This document shows, piece after piece, positions 36,793 to 45,186 of a DNA stretch of 64,000 bases. A program made the translations under genes and the position numbers. Source of the DNA: Hafnia alvei. Its GTDB lineage: Bacteria; Pseudomonadota; Gammaproteobacteria; Enterobacterales; Enterobacteriaceae. Each line of letters starts with the position of its first letter. Positions within the stretch are counted from its first letter, which is position 1. The notes under the pieces are model-generated. The model was not told where the DNA came from. It ran no database searches and was given only the letters and a program-made list of their open reading frames with translations. The stretch covers positions 1 through 64,000 of the forward strand of contig NZ_FMIQ01000029.1 of assembly GCF_900095695.1 (NCBI RefSeq), read 5' to 3'.

Positions 36793-38259
36793 CTAGACGC
36801 CCCATTTAGGGATGGGGTGATCGCCCATCGAGATACAGACGTTCTTCATTTCAGCAAAGACTTCAAAGCTGTATTCCCCGCCTTCGCGTCCGGTACCCGA
36901 GGCTTTGACGCCGCCAAACGGTTGGCGCAGATCGCGTACGTTCTGCGTGTTAACAAACACCATGCCGGCTTCGATGCTGCGCGCCAGTCGCAGCACTTTG
37001 CTGACGTCCTGTGTCCAGATGTAGGAGGCCAATCCGTATTCCACGTCGTTGGCCAAACGCAGGCCTTCGGCTTCATCTTTGAAGGGCATCAGGCAGGCCA
37101 CGGGGCCAAATATTTCTTCCTGTGCCACGCGCATACGGTTATCGACATCAGCCAGTACGGTTGGGCGTAAGAAATTGCCATTTTTAAGCGAGGCGGGTAG
37201 ATCGCTCGGCTTATCTGGGCCGCCGGCAAGCAGCGTGGCGCCTTCTTCAATGCCTAAGCGGATATAGCCGGAGACTTTTTCCCAATGCTGGCGGCTGATG
37301 AGCGCGCCAACCTGAGTATTGGGATCTTGTGGATCGCCAACGCGTAGGCGGTTAGCGCGTTCGGCAAAACGTTTAATAAATTCGGGATAGATGCTTTGCT
37401 GAATGAAAATGCGTGAGCCCGCGGTGCAGCGTTCGCCGTTAATGGAGAAGATGGTGAATAAAGCCGCATCCAAGGCGCGTTCGATATCGGCATCTTCAAA
37501 AATCAGCACCGGTGATTTGCCGCCGAGCTCCATAGAGTATTTCTTCAAGCCCGCATTTTTCATGATGTTGCGACCGGTCGCGGTACCGCCGGTGAAAGAG
37601 ATTGCGCGTACGTCGTGATGGCGAACCAACGCATCGCCCGCCGTAGCGCCATACCCTTGAACCACGTTTAGCACGCCCGCAGGAATTCCAGCCTCAAGCG
37701 CTAATTCGCCTAGGCGATCGGCGGTCAGGGGGGAAAGCTCGGACATTTTCAACACCGCAGTATTGCCAAGTGCTAAGCAGGGCGCGACTTTCCATGTTGC
37801 GGTCATAAACGGGACGTTCCACGGCGAAACGAGCGCGCAAACACCGACGGGTTGTACGAGGGTGTAATTGAGCATTTTGTCGTCGACGGGATAGGTTTTG
37901 CCGTTCATCTGCTGACAAATTTCAGAGAAAAACTCAAAGTTATGCGAAGCACGCGGGATCAGCACATTTTTCGTTTGATGAATTGGCAGACCGGTATCCG
38001 CTGTTTCCATTGCCGCAATTTCTGGGACATTTTCGTCAATCAACTCACCTAAACGACGCATTAAACGCGCACGTTCTTTCATCGGCAGATTGGCCCATTT
38101 AGGGAATGCCTCTTTCGCGGCAGCCACGGCAAGATTGATTTCGTCTTCGCTGCCAGAGGCGACTTCCGCTAATACTTCGCCATTAGCCGGATTAGTGGTT
38201 TCAAAATACTGTTTGCTGGCAACGTTTTTACCGTTGATCCAATGATTTATTTTTTTCAT
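36793..38259 (-). CDS. hpaE: HpaE, 5-carboxymethyl-2-hydroxymuconate semialdehyde dehydrogenase
   Basis: An NAD-dependent aldehyde dehydrogenase of 488 residues that oxidises the HpaD ring-cleavage product. The catalytic Glu is in YSMELGGKSPV and the catalytic Cys in NGERCTAGSR. SPWNVPFMTATWKV binds the cofactor, and MKKINHWINGKNV is a typical HpaE start. The ATG overlaps the hpaG2 stop (ATGA), which suggests translational coupling. Confidence 0.96.
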   Translation of the reverse strand: MKKINHWINGKNVASKQYFETTNPANGEVLAEVASGSEDEINLAVAAAKEAFPKWANLPMKERARLMRRLGELIDENVPEIAAMETADTGLPIHQTKNVLIPRASHNFEFFSEICQQMNGKTYPVDDKMLNYTLVQPVGVCALVSPWNVPFMTATWKVAPCLALGNTAVLKMSELSPLTADRLGELALEAGIPAGVLNVVQGYGATAGDALVRHHDVRAISFTGGTATGRNIMKNAGLKKYSMELGGKSPVLIFEDADIERALDAALFTIFSINGERCTAGSRIFIQQSIYPEFIKRFAERANRLRVGDPQDPNTQVGALISRQHWEKVSGYIRLGIEEGATLLAGGPDKPSDLPASLKNGNFLRPTVLADVDNRMRVAQEEIFGPVACLMPFKDEAEGLRLANDVEYGLASYIWTQDVSKVLRLARSIEAGMVFVNTQNVRDLRQPFGGVKASGTGREGGEYSFEVFAEMKNVCISMGDHPIPKWGV

Positions 38260-39020
38260 CGCAGGCTTTCCTCATATTCGGCTTGGCTAATAATGCGGTT
38301 CATCAGGCGTCCAACGCCTTCAACCTCAACGATAACTTCATCGCCCGGCACCACATCTGACAGACCTTTTGGCGTGCCGGTAGCGATCATGTCGCCCGGT
38401 TGTAACGTCATAAATTCACTTAAATAAGCGATTAGGAATGGGATATCGAAAACAAGGTCAGCGGTGGTACCGCGCTGGCGTAGCTCACCGTTTACATAGG
38501 TGCTGAGCGTTAAATTATGTGGGTCGGGAATGTCTGTTTTATCAACGATCCAAGGGCCGATCGGCGTTAGCGTGTCGCGGCTTTTTACGCGCAGGTTAGG
38601 GCGGTAGTAATTTTCTAAATAATCACGAATAGCGTAATCGTTACACACGGTATAACCGCCAACGTAGTCCATGGCTTCATCCGGCGTGACCTGAAATGTA
38701 GGCTTGCCAATGACTACCACAAGTTCGGCTTCGTAGTGCATGTACTCAATGTTATCGGGGCGAACCGATATTTGCTGGTGGCCGGTTAAAGAGTTCGGTG
38801 CCTTGATAAAAATAAGGGGCTCTTCTGGGGCTTTAAAGGCCAGCTCGGCGGCGTGATCGGCATAGTTCAGGCCTAACGCGAATAGCGTGCCTTCAACGGG
38901 GGGCAACCATTGCACGTCATCAGTCAAAATTTTGCTGCCGTTAGGCAAACAGGCACGGTGCTGCTCGTCGATAGTGACGTTAAAATCTTGCCCTTGATGG
39001 CGAATGCGAGCGTGTTTCAT
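38256..39020 (-). CDS. hpaG2: HpaG2, isomerase/decarboxylase C-terminal unit
   Basis: A fumarylacetoacetate-hydrolase-fold unit of 254 residues corresponding to the C-terminal half of the fused HpaG/HpcE of E. coli C. With HpaG1 it decarboxylates and isomerises the 5-oxopent-3-ene tricarboxylate intermediate. LNYADHAAELAFKAPEEPLIF, the metal-binding MHYEAELVVVIG and GDMIATGTPKG are typical. The ATG overlaps the hpaG1 stop, and its own stop overlaps the hpaE start. Confidence 0.94.
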   Translation of the reverse strand: MKHARIRHQGQDFNVTIDEQHRACLPNGSKILTDDVQWLPPVEGTLFALGLNYADHAAELAFKAPEEPLIFIKAPNSLTGHQQISVRPDNIEYMHYEAELVVVIGKPTFQVTPDEAMDYVGGYTVCNDYAIRDYLENYYRPNLRVKSRDTLTPIGPWIVDKTDIPDPHNLTLSTYVNGELRQRGTTADLVFDIPFLIAYLSEFMTLQPGDMIATGTPKGLSDVVPGDEVIVEVEGVGRLMNRIISQAEYEESLR

Positions 39021-39661
39021 ACGGTTTCTCCCGTCCTTTTGAGCTGTAGGCGTACGCTGTTTTCAAGTGTTGGCAGGCCTGCCGCTTTAATGGTGATGCT
39101 GTCGCCAGGCTGGATATCAACGCGTTGCTGGGGAGTTCCTAATAAAATGACATCCCCCGGTTGTAGAGTGGCGAAGTCGCTCAGGGCACTGAGGAGCTCT
39201 GCGGCACTGCGGTTCAGGTCTTTGGTTGTCCAGCGGTTGGCTTCTTTCCCATTGATTTCGGTGATGATATCTACAGCATCGACATGGGCTAGCGGGGCTA
39301 ATTCGCCTAACGGGCAGAAGCCGTCGCGGCATTTGGCTTTGATGGCTGGGCGATAAAAGGACTCTTCCGGCAAACTCACATCGTTAGCCAGCGCATAGCC
39401 CGCAATGTAATCTGCGGCATCGGTGGTGGAGACTTTTCGGGCGGTTTTTCCAACGATCAGCGCAATAGTGGCTCCGCTTTGTACCCTTTCACCCTGAGGA
39501 ACAGGAATTGTATCGCCGCCGTGGATAACGGTATTGCGAGGTTTGATAAACCAAACTGGGGTTTTGGGCGGTGTTTGATAAGGCGGTTGCTGAAATGCAT
39601 CAAGCCAAGCTTCTGTCTGGCTACGGTGATTGAGCGCAACGGCAAAGATGGTGCCTTTCAT
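39017..39661 (-). CDS. hpaG1: HpaG1, isomerase/decarboxylase N-terminal unit
   Basis: A 214-residue unit of the same fold as HpaG2, corresponding to the N-terminal half of fused HpaG: MKGTIFAVALNHRSQ, WFIKPRNT, ALIVGKTARKV and GDVILLGTPQQ are recognisable. It is the first gene of the meta-cleavage operon, with AAGGAG before the ATG and the promoter region facing hpaR. Confidence 0.94.
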   Translation of the reverse strand: MKGTIFAVALNHRSQTEAWLDAFQQPPYQTPPKTPVWFIKPRNTVIHGGDTIPVPQGERVQSGATIALIVGKTARKVSTTDAADYIAGYALANDVSLPEESFYRPAIKAKCRDGFCPLGELAPLAHVDAVDIITEINGKEANRWTTKDLNRSAAELLSALSDFATLQPGDVILLGTPQQRVDIQPGDSITIKAAGLPTLENSVRLQLKRTGETV

Positions 39662-39682
39662 GAACGACTCCTTTGAAAATGG

Positions 39683-39696
39683 TCGTATCGGTACGA
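39683..39696. promoter_or_regulatory. Inverted repeat just upstream of hpaG1
   Basis: TCGTA-TCGG-TACGA, 22 bases before the hpaG1 start, could be a repressor site for HpaR. It is short, and the HpaR sequence preference was not checked. A longer AT-rich quasi-palindrome around ATGATCAT at 39721-39728 is an alternative. Confidence 0.3.
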
Positions 39697-39773
39697 GAAA
39701 TGGTTTTTATTAATATGTTAATGATCATGTTTTAATCCTTGTTTAACATTTAGGCAATAAAATCAGCCTGAAG

Positions 39774-39789
39774 TGTGATCTTAGTAACA
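39774..39789. promoter_or_regulatory. Candidate CRP site in the hpaG1-hpaR intergenic region
   Basis: TGTGA-TCTTAG-TAACA matches the TGTGA-N6-TCACA consensus with one mismatch, about 115-130 bases upstream of hpaG1. The E. coli W hpa meta-operon promoter is known to be CRP- and IHF-dependent, which supports the reading. The remainder of this 353-base gap is AT-rich, as expected for promoters with IHF sites. Confidence 0.45.
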
Positions 39790-40014
39790 ATGTTTTTACA
39801 TTTAAATAAATTATTTTCTTTTAAATCATTTTGTTATGTTTCATATGTGTTTTTAAGCTTGTTTATTTGAAACTTAACTGAAACAAATATTTTCTGAATA
39901 AATAATTATTTAGTTATTAATGAGTTTCAATTTGATCTCATGATAAGTCCATGTAGAATGCCTAAAATGTACCAAGCTTTATTCTTGGTTGGCTTTTCTT
40001 AAGAGTGTGAATCT

Positions 40015-40458
40015 ATGCATGAATCTTTGACTATTGCCCTTCTACAGGCGCGGGAAACCGCGATGGGTTTTTTCCGCCCCATTTTGAAAAGCCATAACCT
40101 CACGGAGCAGCAATGGCGCATTATTCGAGTATTAGCCGTTGATAATTCCATTGATTTTCATGAGCTTTCTTGCAAAACCTGCATTGTGCGTCCGAGCTTG
40201 ACCGGTATTTTGACGCGCATGGAAAGAGATGGTCTTATCCTGCGTTTAAAGCCGATAAGCGATCAGCGTAAGCTGTATGTTTCACTCACTCCTGAAGGTA
40301 AAAACCTTTATGAGAAAGCACGCTCGCAGGTTGAAGAGGGATATCAGGCGATTGAACGGGCTTTTTCAACGGAAAAGATGGTTCAGCTAACCAGCTTACT
40401 GGATGAATTAATTGCATTAGGTGATGCGGCCTTGTGCCAAGGCGAGAGTGAAAAATAG
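40015..40458 (+). CDS. hpaR: HpaR, MarR-family repressor of the hpa meta-cleavage operon
   Basis: A 147-residue MarR-type winged-helix protein with LTEQQWRIIRVLA, the recognition segment CIVRPSLTGILTRMERDGLI and the wing RLKPISDQRKLYVSLT. HpaR represses the hpaGEDFHI operon until 4-hydroxyphenylacetate or related compounds bind. It is divergent from hpaG1, with a 353-base regulatory gap between. Confidence 0.94.
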   Translation: MHESLTIALLQARETAMGFFRPILKSHNLTEQQWRIIRVLAVDNSIDFHELSCKTCIVRPSLTGILTRMERDGLILRLKPISDQRKLYVSLTPEGKNLYEKARSQVEEGYQAIERAFSTEKMVQLTSLLDELIALGDAALCQGESEK

Positions 40459-40734
40459 GCTGACATGCCTATATTTTTTTGCGTTTAAAAACTTATTATA
40501 TTCTATACATAAAGTGCGTATTTTTATTCCCATGTCTAAAATACCATCTGTATTGGCACAGCTAATTGTTTATTCGATGTATTTTAGATGAGCAATTTGT
40601 GCTGAATTTATATTGCGATAAATAATGGTAATGTTTATAGGTTAATATTTACACCTAAGCACAAATTGAAAAATGTCACTGACAAAGCATTGTTAAATTG
40701 ATAGGACTGCAGAATAAATAGATCTTAAAATGCT

Positions 40735-41385
40735 ATGAATATTCCTATGAATATAAATAAAACACTTTCACCTGCTACGGCAGTTCTCGCTATCATTGCT
40801 GTTACATTTCCTTTCCTTGCTGTGTTTAAACTTCCCCTAGCTCATGGTGTGGTGGTGCAGGTTATTGAAGATGTGCAATCAGCGTGGTTACTTTTTGGAG
40901 CGTTCTTTACATGGTTTTATATGAAACCTTTAACGCTTGCTCCACGGCAAAAAGCCTTCTGGTGCTGGGCTACGGTGTGGTGGGTAGTGCTGTTTGGCCG
41001 AGGCATTAGCTGGGGTAGGGATTTTTTCCCAGAGACACCTAAAATTTATTTTAGAATAATTTCCGTCATTTTAATTGGCACTTTATTGCTGATGCTATTA
41101 TTACCTGCATTACGAAAAGAAATTGCCGAAAGAATAAAACATCAAAGTATTCCATTATGGACTGTATTGTTGATGGTAGTGTGTTTTCTTATTTCAGATA
41201 CGATTGAGCATCATAGATTATTAGCACCTCTATTTATTAGAGATAGCCATTACCAGGATTTACTTGAGGAACTTTACGAACTTCCATTTATGCTGTGTTT
41301 GTTTGATATATCTCTGGGCATAATGCGTTCGGATAAGAAAATGCTTAACCAAGAAAATATAGCGATGATTGAATCGTATTATTAA
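40735..41385 (+). CDS. Unrecognised multi-spanning membrane protein
   Basis: A 216-residue protein with about five hydrophobic helices (around residues 15-35, 45-62, 75-92, 105-125, 140-158) and a polar tail. SDTIEHHRLLAPLFIRD and LEELYELPFML form a His/Glu-rich segment that could sit at the membrane face and bind a metal or haem. I do not recognise the family. Two ATGs (40735, 40747) are possible and neither has a strong ribosome-binding site. It stands alone after hpaR and its codon use is AT-rich. The 276 bases before it show nothing clear. Confidence 0.6.
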   Translation: MNIPMNINKTLSPATAVLAIIAVTFPFLAVFKLPLAHGVVVQVIEDVQSAWLLFGAFFTWFYMKPLTLAPRQKAFWCWATVWWVVLFGRGISWGRDFFPETPKIYFRIISVILIGTLLLMLLLPALRKEIAERIKHQSIPLWTVLLMVVCFLISDTIEHHRLLAPLFIRDSHYQDLLEELYELPFMLCLFDISLGIMRSDKKMLNQENIAMIESYY

Positions 41386-41419
41386 AGTCATTTTTGCTCT
41401 TAAAATAAGTTCTCCATGA

Positions 41420-41446
41420 ATGCACGTTGAAGATCCCCGCGTGCAT
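41420..41446 (+). terminator. Hairpin after the unrecognised membrane-protein gene
   Basis: ATGCACG and CGTGCAT pair perfectly around a 13-base loop, 35 bases after the stop codon. ATTTGC follows rather than a full T-tract, so it is a weak terminator candidate. Confidence 0.4.
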
Positions 41447-41639
41447 ATTTGCTTATCATAAACCGCTAATTGTGATTGTTAACGATCTTGCGTACAGGTC
41501 GAATTATTTTTTCGATACATACTCACGCCAGAAATTATTTCTATGGGTATGATTATTTTTCAAGGAAAAATGTGGTTTTGTTTCGTTGATTTTATTGTCT
41601 TTTTTTTCTTTTGAGAAAATTCTTGTGATAGTGCTTGCG

Positions 41640-41844
41640 TAAAACTACCAAACATGCGTTAATGCTCTCGGTTTGTAATGCAGAACCAGTATGAAAGACA
41701 TTTTAGTAAAGCAGTTCTTTGTTTAGCGATGTGTATCACTTCGCTCATGAATTTCCTTCTTTAGTGCTCCCGTACGTCCTCTGATAGAACAGACCTTTTT
41801 CGCCCGAGAGCGGCGACTCTACTTTAAATATATTAGGAAATATC
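41640..41844 (+). promoter_or_regulatory. Probable long 5' leader of the cold-shock gene
   Basis: The stretch ahead of the csp gene has no ORF and ends in a hairpin (TCGCC-CGAGAGC-GGCGA, about 41799-41816) and TAGGAAATATC before the ATG. Cold-inducible csp mRNAs carry leaders of about 150 bases that act as thermosensors. The extent given here is an estimate, since the promoter is not defined. Confidence 0.45.
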
Positions 41845-42057
41845 ATGTCTGATAAAATGACTGGCTTAGTAAAATGGTTTGACGCTGGTAAAGGTTTCGG
41901 CTTCATCACTCCAGACAACGGCAGCAAAGACATCTTCGTTCACTTCTCTGCAATCCAGAGCACCGCATTCAAAACTCTGGACGAAGGCCAGCGTGTTGAG
42001 TTCACTGTTGAAAATGGCCAGAAAGGTCCTTCAGCAGCTAACGTTGTAGCTCTGTAA
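41845..42057 (+). CDS. CspA-family cold-shock protein
   Basis: A 70-residue single cold-shock domain that binds single-stranded RNA/DNA, with RNP1 KGFGFI and RNP2 DIFVHFSAI and the usual [17 protein letters not shown] tail. It acts as an RNA chaperone. It cannot be assigned to CspA, CspB, CspC, CspE or CspG by eye. A long untranslated leader upstream suggests cold induction, and lpxP, a classic cold-induced gene, is next. Confidence 0.95.
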   Translation: MSDKMTGLVKWFDAGKGFGFITPDNGSKDIFVHFSAIQSTAFKTLDEGQRVEFTVENGQKGPSAANVVAL

Positions 42058-42131
42058 TATTGCTTTTAAGTGACCACCAGAGTTTGCAAATTTGGGTAAT
42101 CCTAAGTTGCTAAACCGGTAATCATTTAATT

Positions 42132-42163
42132 AAAACGGGTCCTGTTTATTCAGGACCCGTTTT
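42132..42163 (+). terminator. Terminator of the cold-shock gene
   Basis: AAAACGGGTCCTG and CAGGACCCGTTTT form a perfect 13-bp stem with loop TTTATT, followed by more T residues. Confidence 0.9.
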
Positions 42164-42392
42164 ATTTTGTCTGGTTGTGTATTCTCAACGTTAATATTTG
42201 TAAATCTAGTATCATTCTGAAAATTAAGACAGATAAGATAAATCTGCTGTGCGAATAAAATAAAATTTATTAAGTTTTATTTTTGCTGCAACTTAATCAA
42301 ATGCAGTGAGTCAAACACTATATGTACCGCTATAGATAAATTCTTCTTTATGCGATACGCAAACTGCTATGTATAAAGAAAGAAGGTCTATT

Positions 42393-43313
42393 GTGAAACA
42401 CTCTGGTTTTTCAACAAGCTTGCTGCACCCGCGCCATTGGCCGCTGTGGTTTGGGCTAGGTTTGTTATATTTATTAGTTCAACTACCTTACCCTATCATT
42501 CGCCGTCTTGGCGGAGCGATGGGGCGTATCTCCAAACGTTTCCTAAAACGCCGTGTTACGATTGCACGACGTAATCTCGAACTGTGCTTCCCTGAACTGT
42601 TACCTGAAGAGCTAGACGCTCGCGTGACGGATAATTTTACGTCTTTAGGCATCGGGCTGCTAGAAACCGGAATGGCGTGGTTTTGGTCTGATGCGCGCAT
42701 CAAGAAGTGGTTTGATGTGAGCGGAATTGAGAACCTTAATGCAGCCTTAGCGGAAAACCGTGGCGTGATGGTGATTGGCGTACACTTTATGTCGCTTGAG
42801 TTGGGCGGACGCGTAATGGGGCTTTGTCGCCCTATGATGGCAATGTATCGCAAACACAACAATAAAGTGATGGAGTATGTTCAAACCCGTGGACGTTCTC
42901 GTTCGAATAAAGCGATGATTGATCGTCGTAATCTGCGTGGTATGGTGCATGCGCTTAAAGCCGGTGAGGCTGTGTGGTTTGCCCCAGACCAAGATTTTGG
43001 GCCGAAGGGAAGTTCGTTTGCTCCATTCTTTGCAGTTAAAAAAGCGGCTACCACAAACGGCACCTTTACTATCGCTAAACTGGCTAAGCCTGTTCTACTG
43101 ACAACGGTGTTGATCCGTAAGCCAGACGGCAGCGGCTATCACCTTATTATTCAGCCCGGCCTGAAAGATTATCCTTACGATAATGAACAGGCAGCCGCTG
43201 AATTTATTAATAGCGTGATTGAGAAAGAAATTTTGCGCGCGCCAGAACAATATTTATGGCTGCATCGCCGATTTAAAACACGGCCTGTTGGAGACACTTC
43301 TCTCTACGCCTAA
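42393..43313 (+). CDS. lpxP: LpxP, cold-induced lipid A palmitoleoyltransferase
   Basis: An inner-membrane acyltransferase of the LpxL/LpxM/LpxP group that adds a secondary acyl chain to Kdo2-lipid IVA. The HX4E motif is in VHFMSLELGG, with RSNKAMIDRRNLRG and FAPDQDFGPKGSSFAPFF following. The C-terminal QYLWLHRRFKTRPVGDTSLY matches LpxP more closely than LpxL. I prefer the GTG at 42393: AAGGT lies just upstream and it gives 306 residues, the E. coli LpxP length. An ATG at 42369 would add eight residues. The csp neighbour fits cold induction. Confidence 0.9.
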   Translation: MKHSGFSTSLLHPRHWPLWFGLGLLYLLVQLPYPIIRRLGGAMGRISKRFLKRRVTIARRNLELCFPELLPEELDARVTDNFTSLGIGLLETGMAWFWSDARIKKWFDVSGIENLNAALAENRGVMVIGVHFMSLELGGRVMGLCRPMMAMYRKHNNKVMEYVQTRGRSRSNKAMIDRRNLRGMVHALKAGEAVWFAPDQDFGPKGSSFAPFFAVKKAATTNGTFTIAKLAKPVLLTTVLIRKPDGSGYHLIIQPGLKDYPYDNEQAAAEFINSVIEKEILRAPEQYLWLHRRFKTRPVGDTSLYA

Positions 43314-43343
43314 TTAGCTCATAAATTATTTTAATTAAATACT

Positions 43344-43382
43344 AAACCCCGAACCATTTCTTAAGCGAATGTTCGGGGTTTG
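43344..43382 (+). terminator. Terminator of lpxP
   Basis: AAACCCCGAAC and GTTCGGGGTTT form an 11-bp perfect stem around a 16-base loop, 30 bases after the lpxP stop. Confidence 0.8.
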
Positions 43383-43466
43383 CGCTATTCTAAGCCCCGA
43401 ATTTTTAAGTCTGATAATTTCAGTGCTTAGTGAGCGAAAAGAAAAATGACGAGAGAGGCGAGTACC

Positions 43467-44141
43467 ATGAAGTACAGTTGGGTTCTTTTTGATGCTGATG
43501 AGACGTTATTCCGTTTTGATGCTTTTCAAGGTTTAAAGCTGATGTTCTCTCGTTTTAACGTTGATTTTACCGATCAGGATTACGCAGAGTATCAGGCGGT
43601 TAACCAGCCACTGTGGGTGGATTATCAAGATGGCCGAATCAACGCACAACAGCTACAGATCACGCGTTTCGAGCTTTGGGCTCAACGCTTAGGAGTGACC
43701 GCTTGCCAAATCAATAACGCCTTTCTGCAGGCGATGGCTGATATATGCGATGTGCTACCTGGAGCCAGAGAGTTAGTGAATGCGCTGAGCGGTAAGGCCA
43801 ATATGGGTATTATTACCAATGGTTTTACTCAGCTGCAAACGGTGCGTTTGGAACGAACAGGGATGAAGGATGCATTTTCTACGTTGGTGATTTCTGAGCA
43901 AGTTGGGATTGCTAAACCAGACGTTGGGATCTTTGAATATGCGTTCTCACAGATGAATCATCCGCCCAAAGAGCGCATTTTAATGGTGGGTGATAACCCT
44001 CACTCAGATATCTTGGGCGGTATCAATGCAGGCATCGATACCTGCTGGCTAAATACGACCGGTGCGGCTTTGCCAGACGGTATTTCGCCAAGCTATCAAG
44101 TGAGCTCGTTAAACGAGTTACAGAAAATATTGTTAGCTTAA
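43467..44141 (+). CDS. yjjG: YjjG, pyrimidine 5'-nucleotidase (HAD family)
   Basis: A 224-residue HAD phosphatase with motif I DADETLF, motif II ITNGF, the lysine in AKPD and motif IV MVGDNPHSDILGG. E. coli YjjG dephosphorylates dUMP, dTMP and non-canonical pyrimidine nucleotides as house-cleaning. The start at 43467 has AGAGG upstream and equals the family start; an in-frame ATG seven codons earlier is unlikely. Its terminator is split by the element at 44169-44295. Confidence 0.94.
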   Translation: MKYSWVLFDADETLFRFDAFQGLKLMFSRFNVDFTDQDYAEYQAVNQPLWVDYQDGRINAQQLQITRFELWAQRLGVTACQINNAFLQAMADICDVLPGARELVNALSGKANMGIITNGFTQLQTVRLERTGMKDAFSTLVISEQVGIAKPDVGIFEYAFSQMNHPPKERILMVGDNPHSDILGGINAGIDTCWLNTTGAALPDGISPSYQVSSLNELQKILLA

Positions 44142-44159
44142 CGCAGCTAAAAAAATCCC

Positions 44160-44304
44160 CTCAGTTGGTAACACCATTCACTTAAGCGTGATTTTAGGGG
44201 AAGTACACCGATGGGGTCGTAGCAGCTTTAGCTGCCGGAGCGCCCCGCGGTGTGCTAGCCCCGTGTATCTCGATCTCTTAAACGAACGGCGTTATCTCAG
44301 TTGG
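44160..44304. mobile_element. MITE-like structured element, copy 2, inserted in the yjjG terminator
   Basis: The element (44169-44295, 127 bp) is flanked by the direct repeat CTCAGTTGG at 44160-44168 and 44296-44304. Its ends match as inverted repeats (TAACACCATTCACTTAAG against TAACGCCGTTCGTTTAAG, 14 of 18). Its core is nearly the copy at 14663-14788, but the inner stem is GCAGC/GCTGC instead of GCGGC/GCCGC, so the pairing is kept. Taking it out with one direct repeat restores AAAAATCCCC-TCAGTT-GGGGATTTTT, a perfect terminator just after yjjG. The flanking arms at 44151-44160 and 44303-44312 can still pair. Confidence 0.8.
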
Positions 44305-44340
44305 GGATTTTTTTGGCTAAGAGTAAATCTAGGAATTCAT

Positions 44341-44472
44341 TTACCAATACATTTTAGTTAGCAAAACGCAGGCGATAACACCGAGCGCGGCTACGCCCCA
44401 GCAAAAGCGTAAAACAAGCGTATCGATAGTTGATTTATTGTCTGAGATATAATTTTTTACAGTCGTAGTCAT
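44341..44472 (-). CDS. Small 43-residue single-helix membrane protein
   Basis: An ATG-to-TAA frame of 43 codons begins MTTTVKNYISDNKSTIDTLV and ends with a hydrophobic helix (GVAALGVIACVLLTKMYW). AAGG lies eight bases before the ATG, a proper ribosome-binding site, which favours a real gene. The form is that of enterobacterial small inner-membrane proteins, but I recognise no named family. Confidence 0.6.
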   Translation of the reverse strand: MTTTVKNYISDNKSTIDTLVLRFCWGVAALGVIACVLLTKMYW

Positions 44473-44637
44473 GAGATTTGCCTTGAAATATGAATCGGTA
44501 TGGATCCTTTTTATACTTCAAAACGGTGTTTCATTGTGACGCTGTTCACGTTACGTTGGATAAATCATACAAATGATGCATTTATAGACAATGGATGCAT
44601 CATTTCGCACTTATGGCTAATTGAGTTTCTAGGCTGT

Positions 44638-45186
44638 TTAAAGATTGATGCCGGCAAATGACATAAACCCAAGTGACATTAAACCTGCCGTGCAAAATAC
44701 TGCACCTAATCCACGCATTCCTTCGGGTATATTTGAGTACTTCATTTTTTCCCGCAGACCCGCCATCGCGACAATCGCAAGTAGCCAGCCAAGCCCACAT
44801 CCCGTGCCATATACAAATGACTCGGTGAAGTTATATTCGCGCTGAACCATAAATATGGTTGCACCAAATATTGCGCAGTGAATGGTTAAAAGCGGTAGAA
44901 ACACACCCAGCGAATGGTGTAGTGCAGGTAAGAAGCGATCCAATATCATTTCTAATATTTGCACCAGTGCGGCAAGAACGCCGATAAAGGTAATAAAGTC
45001 GAGGAAGCTTAAATCAAGGCCTTCAATTAAAGCGCCGTCTTTGAGTAGATAGTTATAGATGAGATTATTTAACGGTGTAGCAACGGCTAATAATACGGTA
45101 ACGGTGAGCCCAAGCCCAAATGCCGTTTCGATTTTTTTTGAGACAGCCAAAAACGTACACATGCCTAAGAAGAAATTTAGGGCCAT
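44638..45186 (-). CDS. Orphan NqrE-like subunit with a disrupted 5' end
   Basis: The 182 visible residues match the membrane subunit E of the Na+-translocating NADH:quinone reductase from [18 protein letters not shown] to [15 protein letters not shown], including a conserved Cys in HCAIFG. NqrE normally begins about 16 residues earlier. Homology does continue upstream in frame (FFRAVFVEN) but runs into a TGA at 45229-45231 without any ATG, GTG or TTG. An in-frame ATG exists beyond that stop at 45247-45249. The ATG at 45186 lacks a ribosome-binding site and would remove much of helix 1. No other nqr gene is near. It is probably a decaying paralogue. Confidence 0.65.
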   Translation of the reverse strand: MALNFFLGMCTFLAVSKKIETAFGLGLTVTVLLAVATPLNNLIYNYLLKDGALIEGLDLSFLDFITFIGVLAALVQILEMILDRFLPALHHSLGVFLPLLTIHCAIFGATIFMVQREYNFTESFVYGTGCGLGWLLAIVAMAGLREKMKYSNIPEGMRGLGAVFCTAGLMSLGFMSFAGINL

